From: DAITAZ01 sp036824045
GTDB lineage: Bacteria; Pseudomonadota; Gammaproteobacteria; Burkholderiales; Rhodocyclaceae
Length of the DNA: 64,000 nucleotides
Direction of reading: 5' to 3'
Assembly: GCA_036824045.1 (NCBI GenBank)
Contig: DAITAZ010000021.1
Location: forward strand, 3,789 to 67,788
This document shows, piece by piece, positions 51,699-61,316 of this stretch. The position numbers and the translations under genes are program-made. The notes under the pieces were generated by a model. It saw only the letters and a list, made by a program, of their open reading frames with translations. It was not told the origin of the DNA and ran no database searches. The number at the start of each line of letters is the position of its first letter. Position 1 is the first letter of the stretch.

Positions 51699-52958
51699 AT
51701 GCATCTATCGGAGCTCAAGGCCCTCCACGTCAGCCAGTTGCTGGAAATGGCCATTGCCAACGAAATTGACGGAGCAAACCGCCTTCGCAAACAAGAACTT
51801 ATTTTCGCACTGCTCAAAAATCGTGCGAAAAAAGGTGAAAGCATATTCGGGGACGGGACACTGGAAGTGTTGCCTGACGGCTTTGGCTTCCTGCGTTCGC
51901 CCGATACGTCCTATCTTGCGGGCACGGACGACATCTATGTTTCTCCGTCTCAAATTCGCCGCTTCAACCTTCACACCGGCGACTCCATCGAAGGCGAGAT
52001 TCGTACGCCGAAGGATGGTGAGCGCTACTTCGCATTGGTCAAGGTAGACCGGGTCAATAGTGAGCCCCCGGAGGCCTCGAAACACAAAATCATGTTCGAG
52101 AACCTCACACCCCTGCATCCGACCAAGCCGCTGAAGTTGGAGAGGGAAATGAGGGGGGAGGAAAATACCACCTCCCGGGTAATCGACATGATTGCCCCAA
52201 TCGGCAAGGGTCAGCGGGGACTACTGGTTGCAAGCCCCAAGAGCGGCAAAACCGTGATGATGCAGCACATTGCTCACGCCATCACGACCAACCATCCTGA
52301 GGTGGTGCTAATCGTTCTCCTGATCGACGAGCGCCCCGAAGAAGTGACGGAAATGATCCGTTCGGTCAAGGGTGAGGTGGTTGCCTCGACCTTCGATGAA
52401 CCTGCCACCCGGCATGTGCAAGTTGCCGAGATGGTGATCGAAAAAGCCAAGCGCCTTGTGGAGCACAAGAAGGATGTGGTCATCCTGCTCGATTCGATTA
52501 CCCGTCTTGCCCGCGCCTACAACACCGTCGTCCCGGCTTCGGGCAAGGTTCTGACCGGTGGCGTCGATGCCAACGCCCTGCAGCGGCCCAAGCGCTTCTT
52601 CGGCGCCGCTCGCAATATCGAGGAAGGCGGCTCTCTCACCATCATCGCCACTGCACTGATCGATACCGGCAGCCGGATGGACGATGTGATCTATGAGGAA
52701 TTCAAGGGTACGGGCAACATGGAAATCCACCTTGATCGCCGCATGGCGGAAAAGCGGATCTATCCTGCCATCAACGTGAATCGCTCGGGGACGCGCCGCG
52801 AGGAACTGCTTTTGAAGCAAGACATCTTGCAAAAAGTCTGGATTCTCAGGAAATTGCTTTACCCGATGGATGATCTGGAAGCAATGGAGTTCCTGCTCGA
52901 CAAGATCCGAGCAACAAAGAATAACGCGGAGTTCTTCGATGCGATGCGGCGAGGCTGA
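51699..52958 (+). CDS. rho: Transcription termination factor Rho
   Basis: Rho is a hexameric RNA-dependent ATPase that ends transcription of untranslated RNA. The 419 residues equal the E. coli length. The N-terminal MHLSELKALHVSQLLEMA, the cold-shock-like RNA-binding domain with GFGFLRSPDTSYLAGTDDIYV, Walker A SPKSGKTV, Walker B VVILLDSITR and the Q-loop/R-loop segment VLTGGVDANALQRPKRFFGAARN are intact. The leader (51504-51698) is long and lacks a ribosome site, hinting at autoregulation. Confidence 0.98.
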   Translation: MHLSELKALHVSQLLEMAIANEIDGANRLRKQELIFALLKNRAKKGESIFGDGTLEVLPDGFGFLRSPDTSYLAGTDDIYVSPSQIRRFNLHTGDSIEGEIRTPKDGERYFALVKVDRVNSEPPEASKHKIMFENLTPLHPTKPLKLEREMRGEENTTSRVIDMIAPIGKGQRGLLVASPKSGKTVMMQHIAHAITTNHPEVVLIVLLIDERPEEVTEMIRSVKGEVVASTFDEPATRHVQVAEMVIEKAKRLVEHKKDVVILLDSITRLARAYNTVVPASGKVLTGGVDANALQRPKRFFGAARNIEEGGSLTIIATALIDTGSRMDDVIYEEFKGTGNMEIHLDRRMAEKRIYPAINVNRSGTRREELLLKQDILQKVWILRKLLYPMDDLEAMEFLLDKIRATKNNAEFFDAMRRG

Positions 52959-53057
52959 TGCAGCCGCATTTGTGTTGCACCGTAGAGGGAACTCATAGAT
53001 AATGCCCGTTTTTATTGGGCGGGCCACACCCACCCGCCGCACACTGGGAACCAACTC

Positions 53058-53273
53058 ATGAAAGCCGGAATCCATCCCGATTACAACGAGATCGACGTGA
53101 CCTGCAGTTGCGGCAACACGTTCAAGACTCGTTCCACCATCAAAAAGCCCCTTCACGTGGAAGTTTGCTCCGCTTGCCATCCCTTCTACACCGGCAAGCA
53201 GAAGATCGTGGATACCGCAGGGCGGGTTGAGCGCTTCCGCCAGAAGTATGCGCAGTTCAGCCGCAACGCCTGA
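53058..53273 (+). CDS. rpmE: 50S ribosomal protein L31, zinc type
   Basis: L31 is a bridging protein of the large subunit. The 71 residues carry the zinc form's cysteines: CSCG near residue 16 and CSACHPFYTGKQK near 37-49. The C-minus paralogue lacks these. Zinc dependence lets cells use L31 as a reserve. It is 99 bases after rho and is followed by a strong terminator. Confidence 0.97.
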   Translation: MKAGIHPDYNEIDVTCSCGNTFKTRSTIKKPLHVEVCSACHPFYTGKQKIVDTAGRVERFRQKYAQFSRNA

Positions 53274-53290
53274 TTCAGAAGCGGTGCTGG

Positions 53291-53321
53291 AAAAAGGGCA
53301 GCCACACCGGCTGCCCTTTTT
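53291..53321 (+). terminator. Terminator after rpmE
   Basis: AAAAAGGGCAGCC (53291-53303) pairs with GGCTGCCCTTTTT (53309-53321). It is symmetrical, with T-tails on both strands. Confidence 0.92.
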
Positions 53322-53361
53322 GTTGGCGCACTTGGCCAGGAATATCTCCTGAGGTAAGCGT

Positions 53362-55008
53362 ATGCCGTTTACGGCCAACACGGTCGTTCCCCAACGCCCC
53401 TCTCTGACAGCCCCTCCACAGTGGCTGTTGATCACGCTGAGCCTGTTGTACGTCCTCCCCGGGCTAACGGGTCACGATCCGTGGAAGCCAGACGACGCGA
53501 CCTACATCGGGGTTGTGTTCCAGATGGTAAAGAGCGGGAACTGGCTTGTACCGGCACTTGCCGGGGAGCCCTATCTCGAACACCCTCCCCTTTATTATTG
53601 GGTGTCGTCAGTCTGTGCAAAGGCCCTCAGCCCGACAATCCCCTTTCACGACGGCGCCCGATTGGCCAGTGGTCTGTTCGTCGTGGCCACGCTCTACGCG
53701 CTGCGCACCACGGTCAGGCTGCTGGGCCGTCCGGACCTGCAGGACGCGTGCCTCCTGCTCGCCATGGGCACCCTTGGTCTGATTGCCCATGCTCACGAAA
53801 CCCAGCCCATCCTGGCCGTTCTTGCCGCGTCGAGTTTTGCTTTGCTTGGCTTTGCCCGCTTCCTCCAAAGGCCTTGGGAGGGAGCCGTGGTGGCGGGTGC
53901 GGCTCAAGGACTCGCCTTTCTGGCAGGCGGAATTGATGGCGCGCTATGCACCCTTCCCCTGTGGGTTGCACTGCCACTGTGCTCACCGGCCTGGCGCACA
54001 CGTGAGGCGTTGCTGGCGCTCCCCTTTGGCCTCGTGCTTGCCGCCCTGATTGCCGCAAGCTGGCCTTGGCAGCTCCATGTTCACGCGCCAGACGTACTGC
54101 AGTCCTGGTGGTCACAAGAGGTTAAACAAAACGCACTGTCCGACGTCACCCGGGACAACTTGCAAATCATGGCCCGACTGCTCTCGTGGCACAGTTGGCC
54201 CGTGCTTCTGCTCGCATTCTGGGCGTTGTGGCGAGCACGCCATCACCTGAGGGTATCCGAAGTACTGCTCCCGATGGGCGCCTTGCTCTCAGCGCTTGTC
54301 GCGATTTCACTTGCGCATACATTGCGTAGCGCCACGCTGCTGCCACTCATCCCCGCTTTGATTCTGCTTGCCAGCTTGGGCTTGCCGACCCTGCGTCGTG
54401 GCGCCGCCAATGCGCTGGATTGGTTTGCAATGATGACCTGGTCGGTCGTGGCATTGCTGATCTGGTTAGGATGGATCGCAATGGTGTGGGGGTGGCCTCA
54501 TCGGATCGCCCGAAACTTCGCCAAATTGGAACCAGGCTTTCAGATGGAGTTCTCGCTACCGGCTGTGGCACTGTCACTGCTCATGTGCGCAGGCTGGGCC
54601 ATGCTGATTGCTCGGACCCCAAGGTCCCCCATGCGGGGCTGCTTGCATTGGACCGCGGGAAGCATTCTTGCGTGGGGATTGACGATCGCACTGCTATTGC
54701 CGTGGATCGACTACGGAAAAACCTACCGGCCCATTGCCCAGTCCCTGGCGCGCACACTCGCCGATGACAAACCAGTGTGCATCGCATCAAGAGGGCTGGG
54801 CGCCCCACAGCGGGCATCGTTCCACTACTTTGCCAATCTGATGACTGAAACAGGCCCGGAAGCTGAAGCCCGCTGCTCCAGACTGTTGGTCCAGACAACC
54901 GGGCGGGGTCGCACCGCCGACCCCGGGCCACGGTGGGAACGGGTTTGGGAAGGTCGCCGGGCCGGCGACAAGTCAGAGATCTTCCAGCTGTTCGCAAGGC
55001 GGCATTGA
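53362..55008 (+). CDS. ArnT-like GT-C glycosyltransferase
   Basis: This 548-residue integral membrane protein resembles ArnT/PMT-family enzymes that transfer a sugar from an undecaprenyl-linked donor to lipid A or proteins. The first periplasmic loop has the catalytic Asp pattern GHDPWKPDDATYIGV (Asp pair near residues 43-44), then LAGEPYLEHPPLYYW as in ArnT. About eleven to twelve hydrophobic segments follow, and a short soluble C-terminal domain ends the protein. GAGGTAAGCG precedes ATG 53362. It is not in an arn operon, so the sugar and acceptor are unknown. Confidence 0.82.
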   Translation: MPFTANTVVPQRPSLTAPPQWLLITLSLLYVLPGLTGHDPWKPDDATYIGVVFQMVKSGNWLVPALAGEPYLEHPPLYYWVSSVCAKALSPTIPFHDGARLASGLFVVATLYALRTTVRLLGRPDLQDACLLLAMGTLGLIAHAHETQPILAVLAASSFALLGFARFLQRPWEGAVVAGAAQGLAFLAGGIDGALCTLPLWVALPLCSPAWRTREALLALPFGLVLAALIAASWPWQLHVHAPDVLQSWWSQEVKQNALSDVTRDNLQIMARLLSWHSWPVLLLAFWALWRARHHLRVSEVLLPMGALLSALVAISLAHTLRSATLLPLIPALILLASLGLPTLRRGAANALDWFAMMTWSVVALLIWLGWIAMVWGWPHRIARNFAKLEPGFQMEFSLPAVALSLLMCAGWAMLIARTPRSPMRGCLHWTAGSILAWGLTIALLLPWIDYGKTYRPIAQSLARTLADDKPVCIASRGLGAPQRASFHYFANLMTETGPEAEARCSRLLVQTTGRGRTADPGPRWERVWEGRRAGDKSEIFQLFARRH

Positions 55009-55073
55009 CCTTCAGCCCCTTCCCCCGACGTCTTCCGGCACGCTGAGCGGTCTTCACTCGCACAAGTGAACAC

Positions 55074-55619
55074 TCACAAGCGGAGAAAATGGGTGCGATA
55101 GTGCTTGAGTTCTTCGATGGAGTCTTGAATGTCGGATAGTGCCTGATGCGTACCACGCTTTTGAAGGCTCTTATAAACCTCTGGCCGCCAGCGCCGGGCT
55201 AGTTCCTTGAGGGTACTGACATCCAGGTTCCGGTAGTGGAAGTACGCCTCCAGGCGAGGCATGTACCGGGCCATGAAGCGGCGATCCTGACAGATCGAAT
55301 TCCCGCACATGGGGGAAGAACGGGACGGCACATGCTGCTGAAGGAATTCGAGCGCCGCCATCTCCACTTCGGCCTCCCCCATGGCGGAAGCCCTCACCCG
55401 TTCGGTCAAGCCCGAGCCTCCGTGAGTTTTGCGATTCCATTCATCCATGCCCGCCATGACAGATTCCGACTGATGTACAACATATACCGCAGACTCGGCG
55501 AGCACATTGAGATGCGCGTCCGTCACCACCAAAGCCAATTCGATGATGCGATCCCTGTCCGGGTCCAGCCCGGTCATCTCCATGTCCAGCCAGACAAGGT
55601 TGTTTGGGTCTTGTGCCAT
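55074..55619 (-). CDS. orn: Oligoribonuclease
   Basis: Orn degrades RNA dinucleotides to mononucleotides and finishes cyclic-di-GMP turnover through pGpG. The 181 residues show the DEDDh exonuclease motifs: VWLDMEMTGLD (motif I), the NRKTHGGSGLTERV loop, CGNSICQDRRF (motif II) and HQALSDIQDSIEEL (motif III). The product is dimeric in relatives. It is divergent from the M48 protease gene with a 56-base gap. Confidence 0.97.
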   Translation of the reverse strand: MAQDPNNLVWLDMEMTGLDPDRDRIIELALVVTDAHLNVLAESAVYVVHQSESVMAGMDEWNRKTHGGSGLTERVRASAMGEAEVEMAALEFLQQHVPSRSSPMCGNSICQDRRFMARYMPRLEAYFHYRNLDVSTLKELARRWRPEVYKSLQKRGTHQALSDIQDSIEELKHYRTHFLRL

Positions 55620-55675
55620 AATTTGCCGACGTTACAAAAACGGCATTGTGTCACAAGCTGAATGCGTTCCACCCC

Positions 55676-56935
55676 ATGACTGAGAGCCTGTTCTCTTCCC
55701 TCTTCCTGTCCACTTTGGCGCTCGTGACCATGGTGCGGGTGTGGCTGGGCATTCGCCACATCCGCCATATTCGGCGCAATCGAGTTCAAGTCCCCCCGGC
55801 CTTTGCCGCGATGATCAGCAAGGCTGACCACGAGAAGGCAGCCGATTACACCATCGCGAAAACCGAGCTCAACCTGCTGGATGTCGCTCTGGGTGCGGGG
55901 TGGGTGACGCTGCTGACCTTGGGTGGAGGGCTCCAGTGGCTCCACGATGCGTGCGGCACGCTGCTCGAACCCGGCGGCTACGCCCATTCCCTGGCATTCG
56001 TCGGGGGTCTCGCGCTGGCATCGACCTTGCTGGATCTCCCCTTTGCGGCCTATCGCACGTTTGCCGTTGAGACGCGCTTTGGTTTCAACCGCATGTCTCC
56101 GCGACTGTTCATGGCAGATCTTCTGCGGGAGGCCCTTTTGGCGGTCATCCTTGGCGCTCCGCTACTCATGGGTGTTCTATGGTTGATGGCCCATATGGGG
56201 GGAAAGTGGTGGCTCTATGTCTGGGGTGTTTGGCTCGCCACCAACCTGCTCATCCTTCTGATCTACCCGTCATTCATCGCTCCCCTCTTCAACAAGTTTG
56301 CACCGATGGGCGATCTGGCGCTGAAGGAACGGATCGAGCGTCTGCTGGAACGATGCGGTTTTCGCTCAAACGGCCTTTTCGTGATGGACGGCTCGCGTCG
56401 CTCCGCCCACGGCAATGCCTATTTCACCGGATTCGGCAAGAACAAGCGGATCGTCTTCTTCGACACATTGCTCGAAAGGCTCTCGCCGGACGAGATCGAG
56501 GCAGTCCTCGCTCACGAGCTGGGGCACTTCAATCACCATCACGTGTGGAAACGAGTCGTACTGATGGGGTCAGTCAGCTTTGTTCTACTCGCATTACTTG
56601 GCTATCTCAGTCAGCAGGTGTGGTTCTTCCGCGGCCTGGGAATGGAAAGCTCGGGCACAGCTGTCAGCCTGGTGCTCTTTACCCTGGTAGCGCCACTCAT
56701 CTTGTTTGGCCTGACGCCAATTTCAAGCCTGGTCTCCCGCAAGCACGAGTTCGAGGCCGACCGGTATGCCGCGGAACAAACGCAGGGAAGCGATTTGGTT
56801 TCAGCCCTGCTTAAGCTCTACAAGGACAACGCGTCAACCTTGACCCCTGATCCGTTGCACTCTGCTTTCTACGATTCACATCCCTCAGCGGCGCAGCGCA
56901 TAATGGCGCTGCAAAGAACAGGAGCAAGCACTTGA
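55676..56935 (+). CDS. M48 family CAAX-type membrane protease (Ste24-like)
   Basis: This 419-residue inner-membrane metalloprotease resembles Ste24. The zinc motif LAHELGHFNHHH is followed by membrane spans, and SRKHEFEADRYAA supplies the third ligand. Several N-terminal spans and the conserved ETRFGFNRMSPRLFMADLLRE (landmarks RFGFNRMS and FMADLL) fit the family. ATG 55676 is used; an in-frame TTG at 55646 is possible. It sits 25 bases before rsgA and likely shares its transcript. Confidence 0.92.
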   Translation: MTESLFSSLFLSTLALVTMVRVWLGIRHIRHIRRNRVQVPPAFAAMISKADHEKAADYTIAKTELNLLDVALGAGWVTLLTLGGGLQWLHDACGTLLEPGGYAHSLAFVGGLALASTLLDLPFAAYRTFAVETRFGFNRMSPRLFMADLLREALLAVILGAPLLMGVLWLMAHMGGKWWLYVWGVWLATNLLILLIYPSFIAPLFNKFAPMGDLALKERIERLLERCGFRSNGLFVMDGSRRSAHGNAYFTGFGKNKRIVFFDTLLERLSPDEIEAVLAHELGHFNHHHVWKRVVLMGSVSFVLLALLGYLSQQVWFFRGLGMESSGTAVSLVLFTLVAPLILFGLTPISSLVSRKHEFEADRYAAEQTQGSDLVSALLKLYKDNASTLTPDPLHSAFYDSHPSAAQRIMALQRTGAST

Positions 56936-56960
56936 TTTTCTCGATCCCGATGGGAAGTCG

Positions 56961-57890
56961 GTGACGCTCCCCGTGGACAAGACGGGAACCATTGTTGCCG
57001 CATTCGGGCGCCACTACGAGGTCGCATTTCCGGGTGAAGCGTCACTAAACTGCGTTCCTCGGGGAAAGAAATCTTTATTTGCCTGCGGCGACCACGTAAA
57101 AGTTCTGCCCACCGGCCCGGGAGAAGGCGTCATCGTCGGGCACGAAACACGGGCTTCGCTACTGTACCGAAGCGACGAGTTCAGGGAAAAACTGATTGCC
57201 GCCAACTTGACACAAGTTATCGTGGTCGTTGCTACGGAGCCTGGATTCAATCCCGAACTGGTAACCCGGTGTCTGATCGCCGCTGAAGATCAGGGGCTGA
57301 AAGCGCTCATACTGCTCAACAAGGTGGATCTCGTCGCGCACCTGGATCAAGCCCGGGCTCAATTGGAGTGCTTCCGCGCAGCGGGTTATCGAGTGCTGGA
57401 GGTGTCCGCCTTCCTCGATCTTGCATCGCTTGCCGAAGCCCTAAGCGGCGAACGCAGCATACTTGTCGGCCAATCCGGCATGGGAAAATCATCGCTCATC
57501 AACGTCCTGGTGCCGGAAGCCCGGGCAGAAACCCGAGCCATATCCCTTGCCCTCGACAGCGGCAAGCACACGACCACGTACTCACGGATTTACTCCCTGC
57601 CAGGCCACGGCGAAATCCTCGACAGTCCTGGGCTCCAAGTATTCGGTCTTGCGCATGTGGGCGCCGAGCGGCTGACTGCGGCCTTCCCAGAGTTTCGCGA
57701 GCATCTTGGCACGTGCCGTTTCCGCGACTGTGCCCACGGGGAAGAGCCGGGCTGCAGCCTGCACATGGCGATGCAGCAGGGAGGCATTACCACGACTCGG
57801 ATGGAGCACTATCGGCGGATACGTGCGGAGTTAACTGCCCTGCCCGAGTGGCAGCGGAAGAGTGGAAAACGATCCGCTCCGAATTTCTGA
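56961..57890 (+). CDS. rsgA: Ribosome small subunit-dependent GTPase A
   Basis: RsgA is a circularly permuted GTPase that checks late 30S maturation. The 309 residues have an OB-fold (about 8-70), then the GTPase motifs in permuted order: NKVD (G4), ILVGQSGMGKSSLIN (G1), the G2/GHTT-like SGKHTTTY and DSPGLQVFG (G3). A zinc site follows in CRFRDCAHGEEPGC. GTG 56961 has GGGAAG just upstream; GTG 56973 is another possible start. The open frame extends farther upstream without a start codon. Confidence 0.94.
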   Translation: MTLPVDKTGTIVAAFGRHYEVAFPGEASLNCVPRGKKSLFACGDHVKVLPTGPGEGVIVGHETRASLLYRSDEFREKLIAANLTQVIVVVATEPGFNPELVTRCLIAAEDQGLKALILLNKVDLVAHLDQARAQLECFRAAGYRVLEVSAFLDLASLAEALSGERSILVGQSGMGKSSLINVLVPEARAETRAISLALDSGKHTTTYSRIYSLPGHGEILDSPGLQVFGLAHVGAERLTAAFPEFREHLGTCRFRDCAHGEEPGCSLHMAMQQGGITTTRMEHYRRIRAELTALPEWQRKSGKRSAPNF

Positions 57891-57918
57891 AATCGCCTGG
57901 CTACAAATCCAAGGATTC

Positions 57919-57955
57919 AAATAAAAACAGGACGCTGGCAATCAAGCGTCCTGTT
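57919..57955 (-). terminator. Bidirectional terminator between rsgA and fcl
   Basis: AACAGGACGC (57926-57935) pairs with GCGTCCTGTT (57946-57955). The minus strand then reads TTTTTAT, so it mainly ends the polysaccharide operon; on the plus strand the tail is weaker. Confidence 0.85.
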
Positions 57956-58000
57956 AATTGAGCACCGAGAACCGATAACCCGACGATATCAGAGCAGCAG

Positions 58001-58957
58001 CTACTTGCGTAGTTGCGTCGCAGTCAAGAAATCCTGATAGGTCAGGCGGATCCCTTCTTCCAGCCCGATGCTTGCCTGCCAGCCAACGGCCTTCATCCGC
58101 GACACATCGAGCAGCTTGCGGGGAGTTCCATCGGGTTTGGATGCGTCGAAAACCAGCTCCCCACCAAATCCAACCACCCGGGCAACGGTTTCCGCCAACT
58201 CGCGGATCGTGACATCCGTCCCCGTCCCCACGTTGAAGAGCCCCTCGCCCACGCCGTTTTCCATCAGGAACACACAGGCGTCCGCCATGTCGTCCACATG
58301 CAGGAACTCCCGCATGGGCTTGCCCGAGCCCCACACAAGCATCTGGCTTGCGCCACTCACCTTGGCCTCGTGCGCTTTGCGGATCAGAGCAGGCAGCACG
58401 TGGCTATTCTGCAGATCGTAGTTGTCGTTGGGCCCGTAGAGATTTGTGGGCATTACGCTCGCGTAACGCGTCCCGTATTGGTGATTGAACGCGTCGCACA
58501 ACTTAATACCTGCAATTTTTGCAATCGCGTACGGCTCGTTGGTCTGTTCCAGCGGTCCCGTCAGGAGGCTGTCCTCCTTGATAGGCTGAGAACAATCCCG
58601 GGGGTAAATGCAACTGGAACCCAGGAACAGCAAGCGCTGGACACCCGCTTCAAAAGCCCCCCGGATAACATTGAGCTCGATCGCCAGATTGTCGTAGATG
58701 AAATCCGCCCGGTAAGTATTGTTCGCGTGGATCCCACCAACCTTGGCCGCCGCCAGGAAAACGTAATCCGGTCGCTCCGAACGCATGAAGGACCGCACGG
58801 ATGCCTGATCGGTCAAATCCAGTTCGGCATGGCTGCGCGTTACCAGATTATGGTAGCCAGACTTCTCCAAGCGACGTACGAGGGCGGAACCCACCATGCC
58901 CCGATGCCCAGCCACATAAATCCTGGCGTTCTTGCTCAATGCTTGCACCGCTGTCAT
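58001..58957 (-). CDS. fcl: GDP-L-fucose synthase
   Basis: Fcl (WcaG) epimerises and reduces GDP-4-keto-6-deoxymannose to GDP-L-fucose with NADPH. The 318 residues carry the nucleotide motif VAGHRGMVGSALVRRL, the catalytic Ser/Cys region LFLGSSCIYP, the YxxxK pair in YAIAKIAG and MPTNLYGPNDNYD. It lies 14 bases after gmd, giving the standard gmd-fcl pair that supplies fucose for surface polysaccharide. Confidence 0.95.
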   Translation of the reverse strand: MTAVQALSKNARIYVAGHRGMVGSALVRRLEKSGYHNLVTRSHAELDLTDQASVRSFMRSERPDYVFLAAAKVGGIHANNTYRADFIYDNLAIELNVIRGAFEAGVQRLLFLGSSCIYPRDCSQPIKEDSLLTGPLEQTNEPYAIAKIAGIKLCDAFNHQYGTRYASVMPTNLYGPNDNYDLQNSHVLPALIRKAHEAKVSGASQMLVWGSGKPMREFLHVDDMADACVFLMENGVGEGLFNVGTGTDVTIRELAETVARVVGFGGELVFDASKPDGTPRKLLDVSRMKAVGWQASIGLEEGIRLTYQDFLTATQLRK

Positions 58958-58971
58958 CTCCTGCTCAACGC

Positions 58972-60087
58972 TTACTCGTGATGGTCGTAAGCTTTATAGC
59001 CATGCCGGCGTACCAGAGCATCCCGCTCCGCCGCCTGCAGATCAGCCCGGGCCATTTCCTGCACCAGCTGCTCGAAGCTGATGCCGGGTTTCCAGCCCAG
59101 TTTCTCACAGGCTTTCGTGGCATCGCCAAGCAGGGTTTCCACCTCCGTCGGACGGAAGTAACGGGGGTCCACACGAACGATGGCCTGCCCGGGCTTGAGC
59201 GGGCAGTTCGGGCGGGAAACTTTTGCCACTTTGCCCACCTCGTCCACACCCTCGCCTTCCCAAGCCAGTTCCACGCCCAGTTCCCGGGCTGCTGCATCGA
59301 TGAATTCACGAACGCTGTACTGCACGCCCGTAGCAATCACGAAATCCTCAGGCGTATCCTGTTGCAGCATCAGCCACTGCATTTCCACATAGTCACGCGC
59401 ATGGCCCCAGTCCCGCTTCGCGCTCAGGTTGCCCATGAACAGGCAGTCCTGCAGACCAAGAACGATACGGGAAAGCCCACGAGTAATTTTACGCGTGACA
59501 AAGGTTTCGCCGCGATTCGGAGATTCGTGGTTGAACAAGATACCGTTGCACGCATAGATCCCGTAAGCCTCCCGGTAGTTCACCACGATCCAGTAAGCGT
59601 AAAGCTTGGCCACCGCGTAGGGGCTACGGGGGTAGAAGGGCGTCGTCTCCTTCTGGGGGATCTCCTGGACCAGGCCATATAACTCGGAAGTAGACGCCTG
59701 ATAGAACTTGGTTTTCTTCTCCAGGCCGAGAATGCGGATCGCCTCGAGCAACCGGAGAGCCCCCAGCCCGTCAGCGTTGGCAGTGTATTCGGGCTCCTCG
59801 AAGGACACTGCCACATGGCTCTGAGCAGCCAAGTTATAAATCTCGTCGGGCTGGACGGTCTGAACGATGCGCACCAAGCTCGACGAGTCGGTCATATCCC
59901 CGTAGTGCAGGATGAACCGGCGCTCCGTTTCATGCGGATCCTGGTAGAGGTGATCGATGCGATCGGTGTTGAACAGGGAGCTACGGCGCTTGATGCCATG
60001 CACTTCATAGCCCTTTGAGAGCAGGAACTCGGCCAGATAAGCCCCATCCTGCCCAGTTACCCCTGTGATCAAAGCTTTTTTCGCCAT
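58972..60087 (-). CDS. gmd: GDP-mannose 4,6-dehydratase
   Basis: Gmd makes GDP-4-keto-6-deoxymannose from GDP-mannose using NADP. The 371 residues have ITGVTGQDGAYLAEFLL (nucleotide fold), FYQASTSELYGLVQEIPQ with the catalytic Thr/Glu region, SPYAVAKLYAYWIV with YxxxK and NHESPNRGETFVTRKIT. It lies 84 bases after wecB. It is the shared entry step for fucose, rhamnose-type and perosamine donors, here followed by fcl. Confidence 0.96.
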   Translation of the reverse strand: MAKKALITGVTGQDGAYLAEFLLSKGYEVHGIKRRSSLFNTDRIDHLYQDPHETERRFILHYGDMTDSSSLVRIVQTVQPDEIYNLAAQSHVAVSFEEPEYTANADGLGALRLLEAIRILGLEKKTKFYQASTSELYGLVQEIPQKETTPFYPRSPYAVAKLYAYWIVVNYREAYGIYACNGILFNHESPNRGETFVTRKITRGLSRIVLGLQDCLFMGNLSAKRDWGHARDYVEMQWLMLQQDTPEDFVIATGVQYSVREFIDAAARELGVELAWEGEGVDEVGKVAKVSRPNCPLKPGQAIVRVDPRYFRPTEVETLLGDATKACEKLGWKPGISFEQLVQEMARADLQAAERDALVRRHGYKAYDHHE

Positions 60088-60171
60088 AGCAAGAAAGTCC
60101 TATTCGGAATAATTGAAACCTGTCAAATCGGCCTCACGACACCGCTTATCGGTTCGGATGCCACAACTCAT

Positions 60172-61287
60172 TCAGTTGGCCTGATCCGCTGAGAGCAGAA
60201 CTTCCACAATTCGCTCAGCAGCCCGTCCGTCCCAGCGCTCGGGAACCCTTCCCGACGGCCAACGCCCTTCCAGCACCTCGGCCGCTGCAGCCAGAATCGC
60301 CTCCTGACCGCTGCCTACGACTCGATTCGTGCCTTCAAGACAGGTAATCGGCCGTTCCGTGTTGGACCTTAGCGTAATGCAAGGTATACCCAACACAGTG
60401 GTTTCCTCCTGCAACCCACCGCTATCCGTGAGCACCACTCGGGCATTCATGTTCAGATGCATGAACTCCAGATAGCCTTGCGGCTCCAGAGTGATGATCC
60501 CCCTTCCTGCCTCCGGTTGCCCGAGGTAGCCCGCGAGCCCAAACTCGTCGATCATCTTCCGGGTTCGCGGATGCATCGGGAACACGATCGGAAGTTGCCG
60601 GGCAATTTCAGCCAAGGCCGCGAGAATGCCCTCCAGGACATCCCGCCGATCCACATTGGATGGCCGGTGCAACGTGACCACCCCGTAACCACCGGGCACC
60701 ACTCCAATCCCCTCAAGTAACTCCAGCCCTTCAGCCAGCGCTCGATGCTTGAGCAGGGTATCGATCATCACGTTGCCAACGAAGAATACCTTATGGTCCG
60801 CGACACCCTCGCGGGCAAGATTCTCACTTGCAACACGGTCAGTGGTGAACAACAGGTCGCAAATAACGTCCGTGCACAACCGGTTGATTTCCTCCGGCAT
60901 GTCCATGTCGCCCGACCGCAAGCCCGCTTCCACATGCGCAACGCGGATTCCCAGCTTCTTGGCGGTAATGGAGCACGCAAGTGTCGAGTTCACATCACCC
61001 ACGACGACAACCCAATCGGGTCTTTCTGCCAGGCAAACCTTTTCAAACGCCATCATGACCCGGCCCGTTTGCTCGGCGTGACTACCCGAGCCAACCTCCA
61101 GATCCACATCTGGCCGCGGCATGCCCAAGGCTTCAAAAAAAGAGCGGCTCATCCGCTCATCGTAGTGTTGCCCGGTGTGAACCAACCGATGGCAAATTTG
61201 ATCCGGATGACGGCCCATTGCCTCAATGAGAGGCGCCATCTTCATGAAGTTGGGGCGGGCCCCGACCACGTTAAGGATCTTGATCAT
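60172..61287 (-). CDS. wecB: UDP-N-acetylglucosamine 2-epimerase, non-hydrolysing
   Basis: WecB interconverts UDP-GlcNAc and UDP-ManNAc for surface glycans. The 371 residues show VVGARPNFMKMAPLIEA at the start, HTGQHYDERMS, VVVVGDVNSTLACSI, RVAHVEAGLRSGD with EEINRLCTD, and LTDSGGLQEE near the end, all conserved in the family. ATG 61287 is used (a TTG lies one codon before). A strong GC hairpin (61317-61349) sits just upstream, after the SDR gene. No wecC is nearby, so further use of ManNAc is not shown. Confidence 0.93.
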   Translation of the reverse strand: MIKILNVVGARPNFMKMAPLIEAMGRHPDQICHRLVHTGQHYDERMSRSFFEALGMPRPDVDLEVGSGSHAEQTGRVMMAFEKVCLAERPDWVVVVGDVNSTLACSITAKKLGIRVAHVEAGLRSGDMDMPEEINRLCTDVICDLLFTTDRVASENLAREGVADHKVFFVGNVMIDTLLKHRALAEGLELLEGIGVVPGGYGVVTLHRPSNVDRRDVLEGILAALAEIARQLPIVFPMHPRTRKMIDEFGLAGYLGQPEAGRGIITLEPQGYLEFMHLNMNARVVLTDSGGLQEETTVLGIPCITLRSNTERPITCLEGTNRVVGSGQEAILAAAAEVLEGRWPSGRVPERWDGRAAERIVEVLLSADQAN

Positions 61288-61316
61288 CAATGCATCCGAG
61301 AGAAGCCGGGCAGGCG

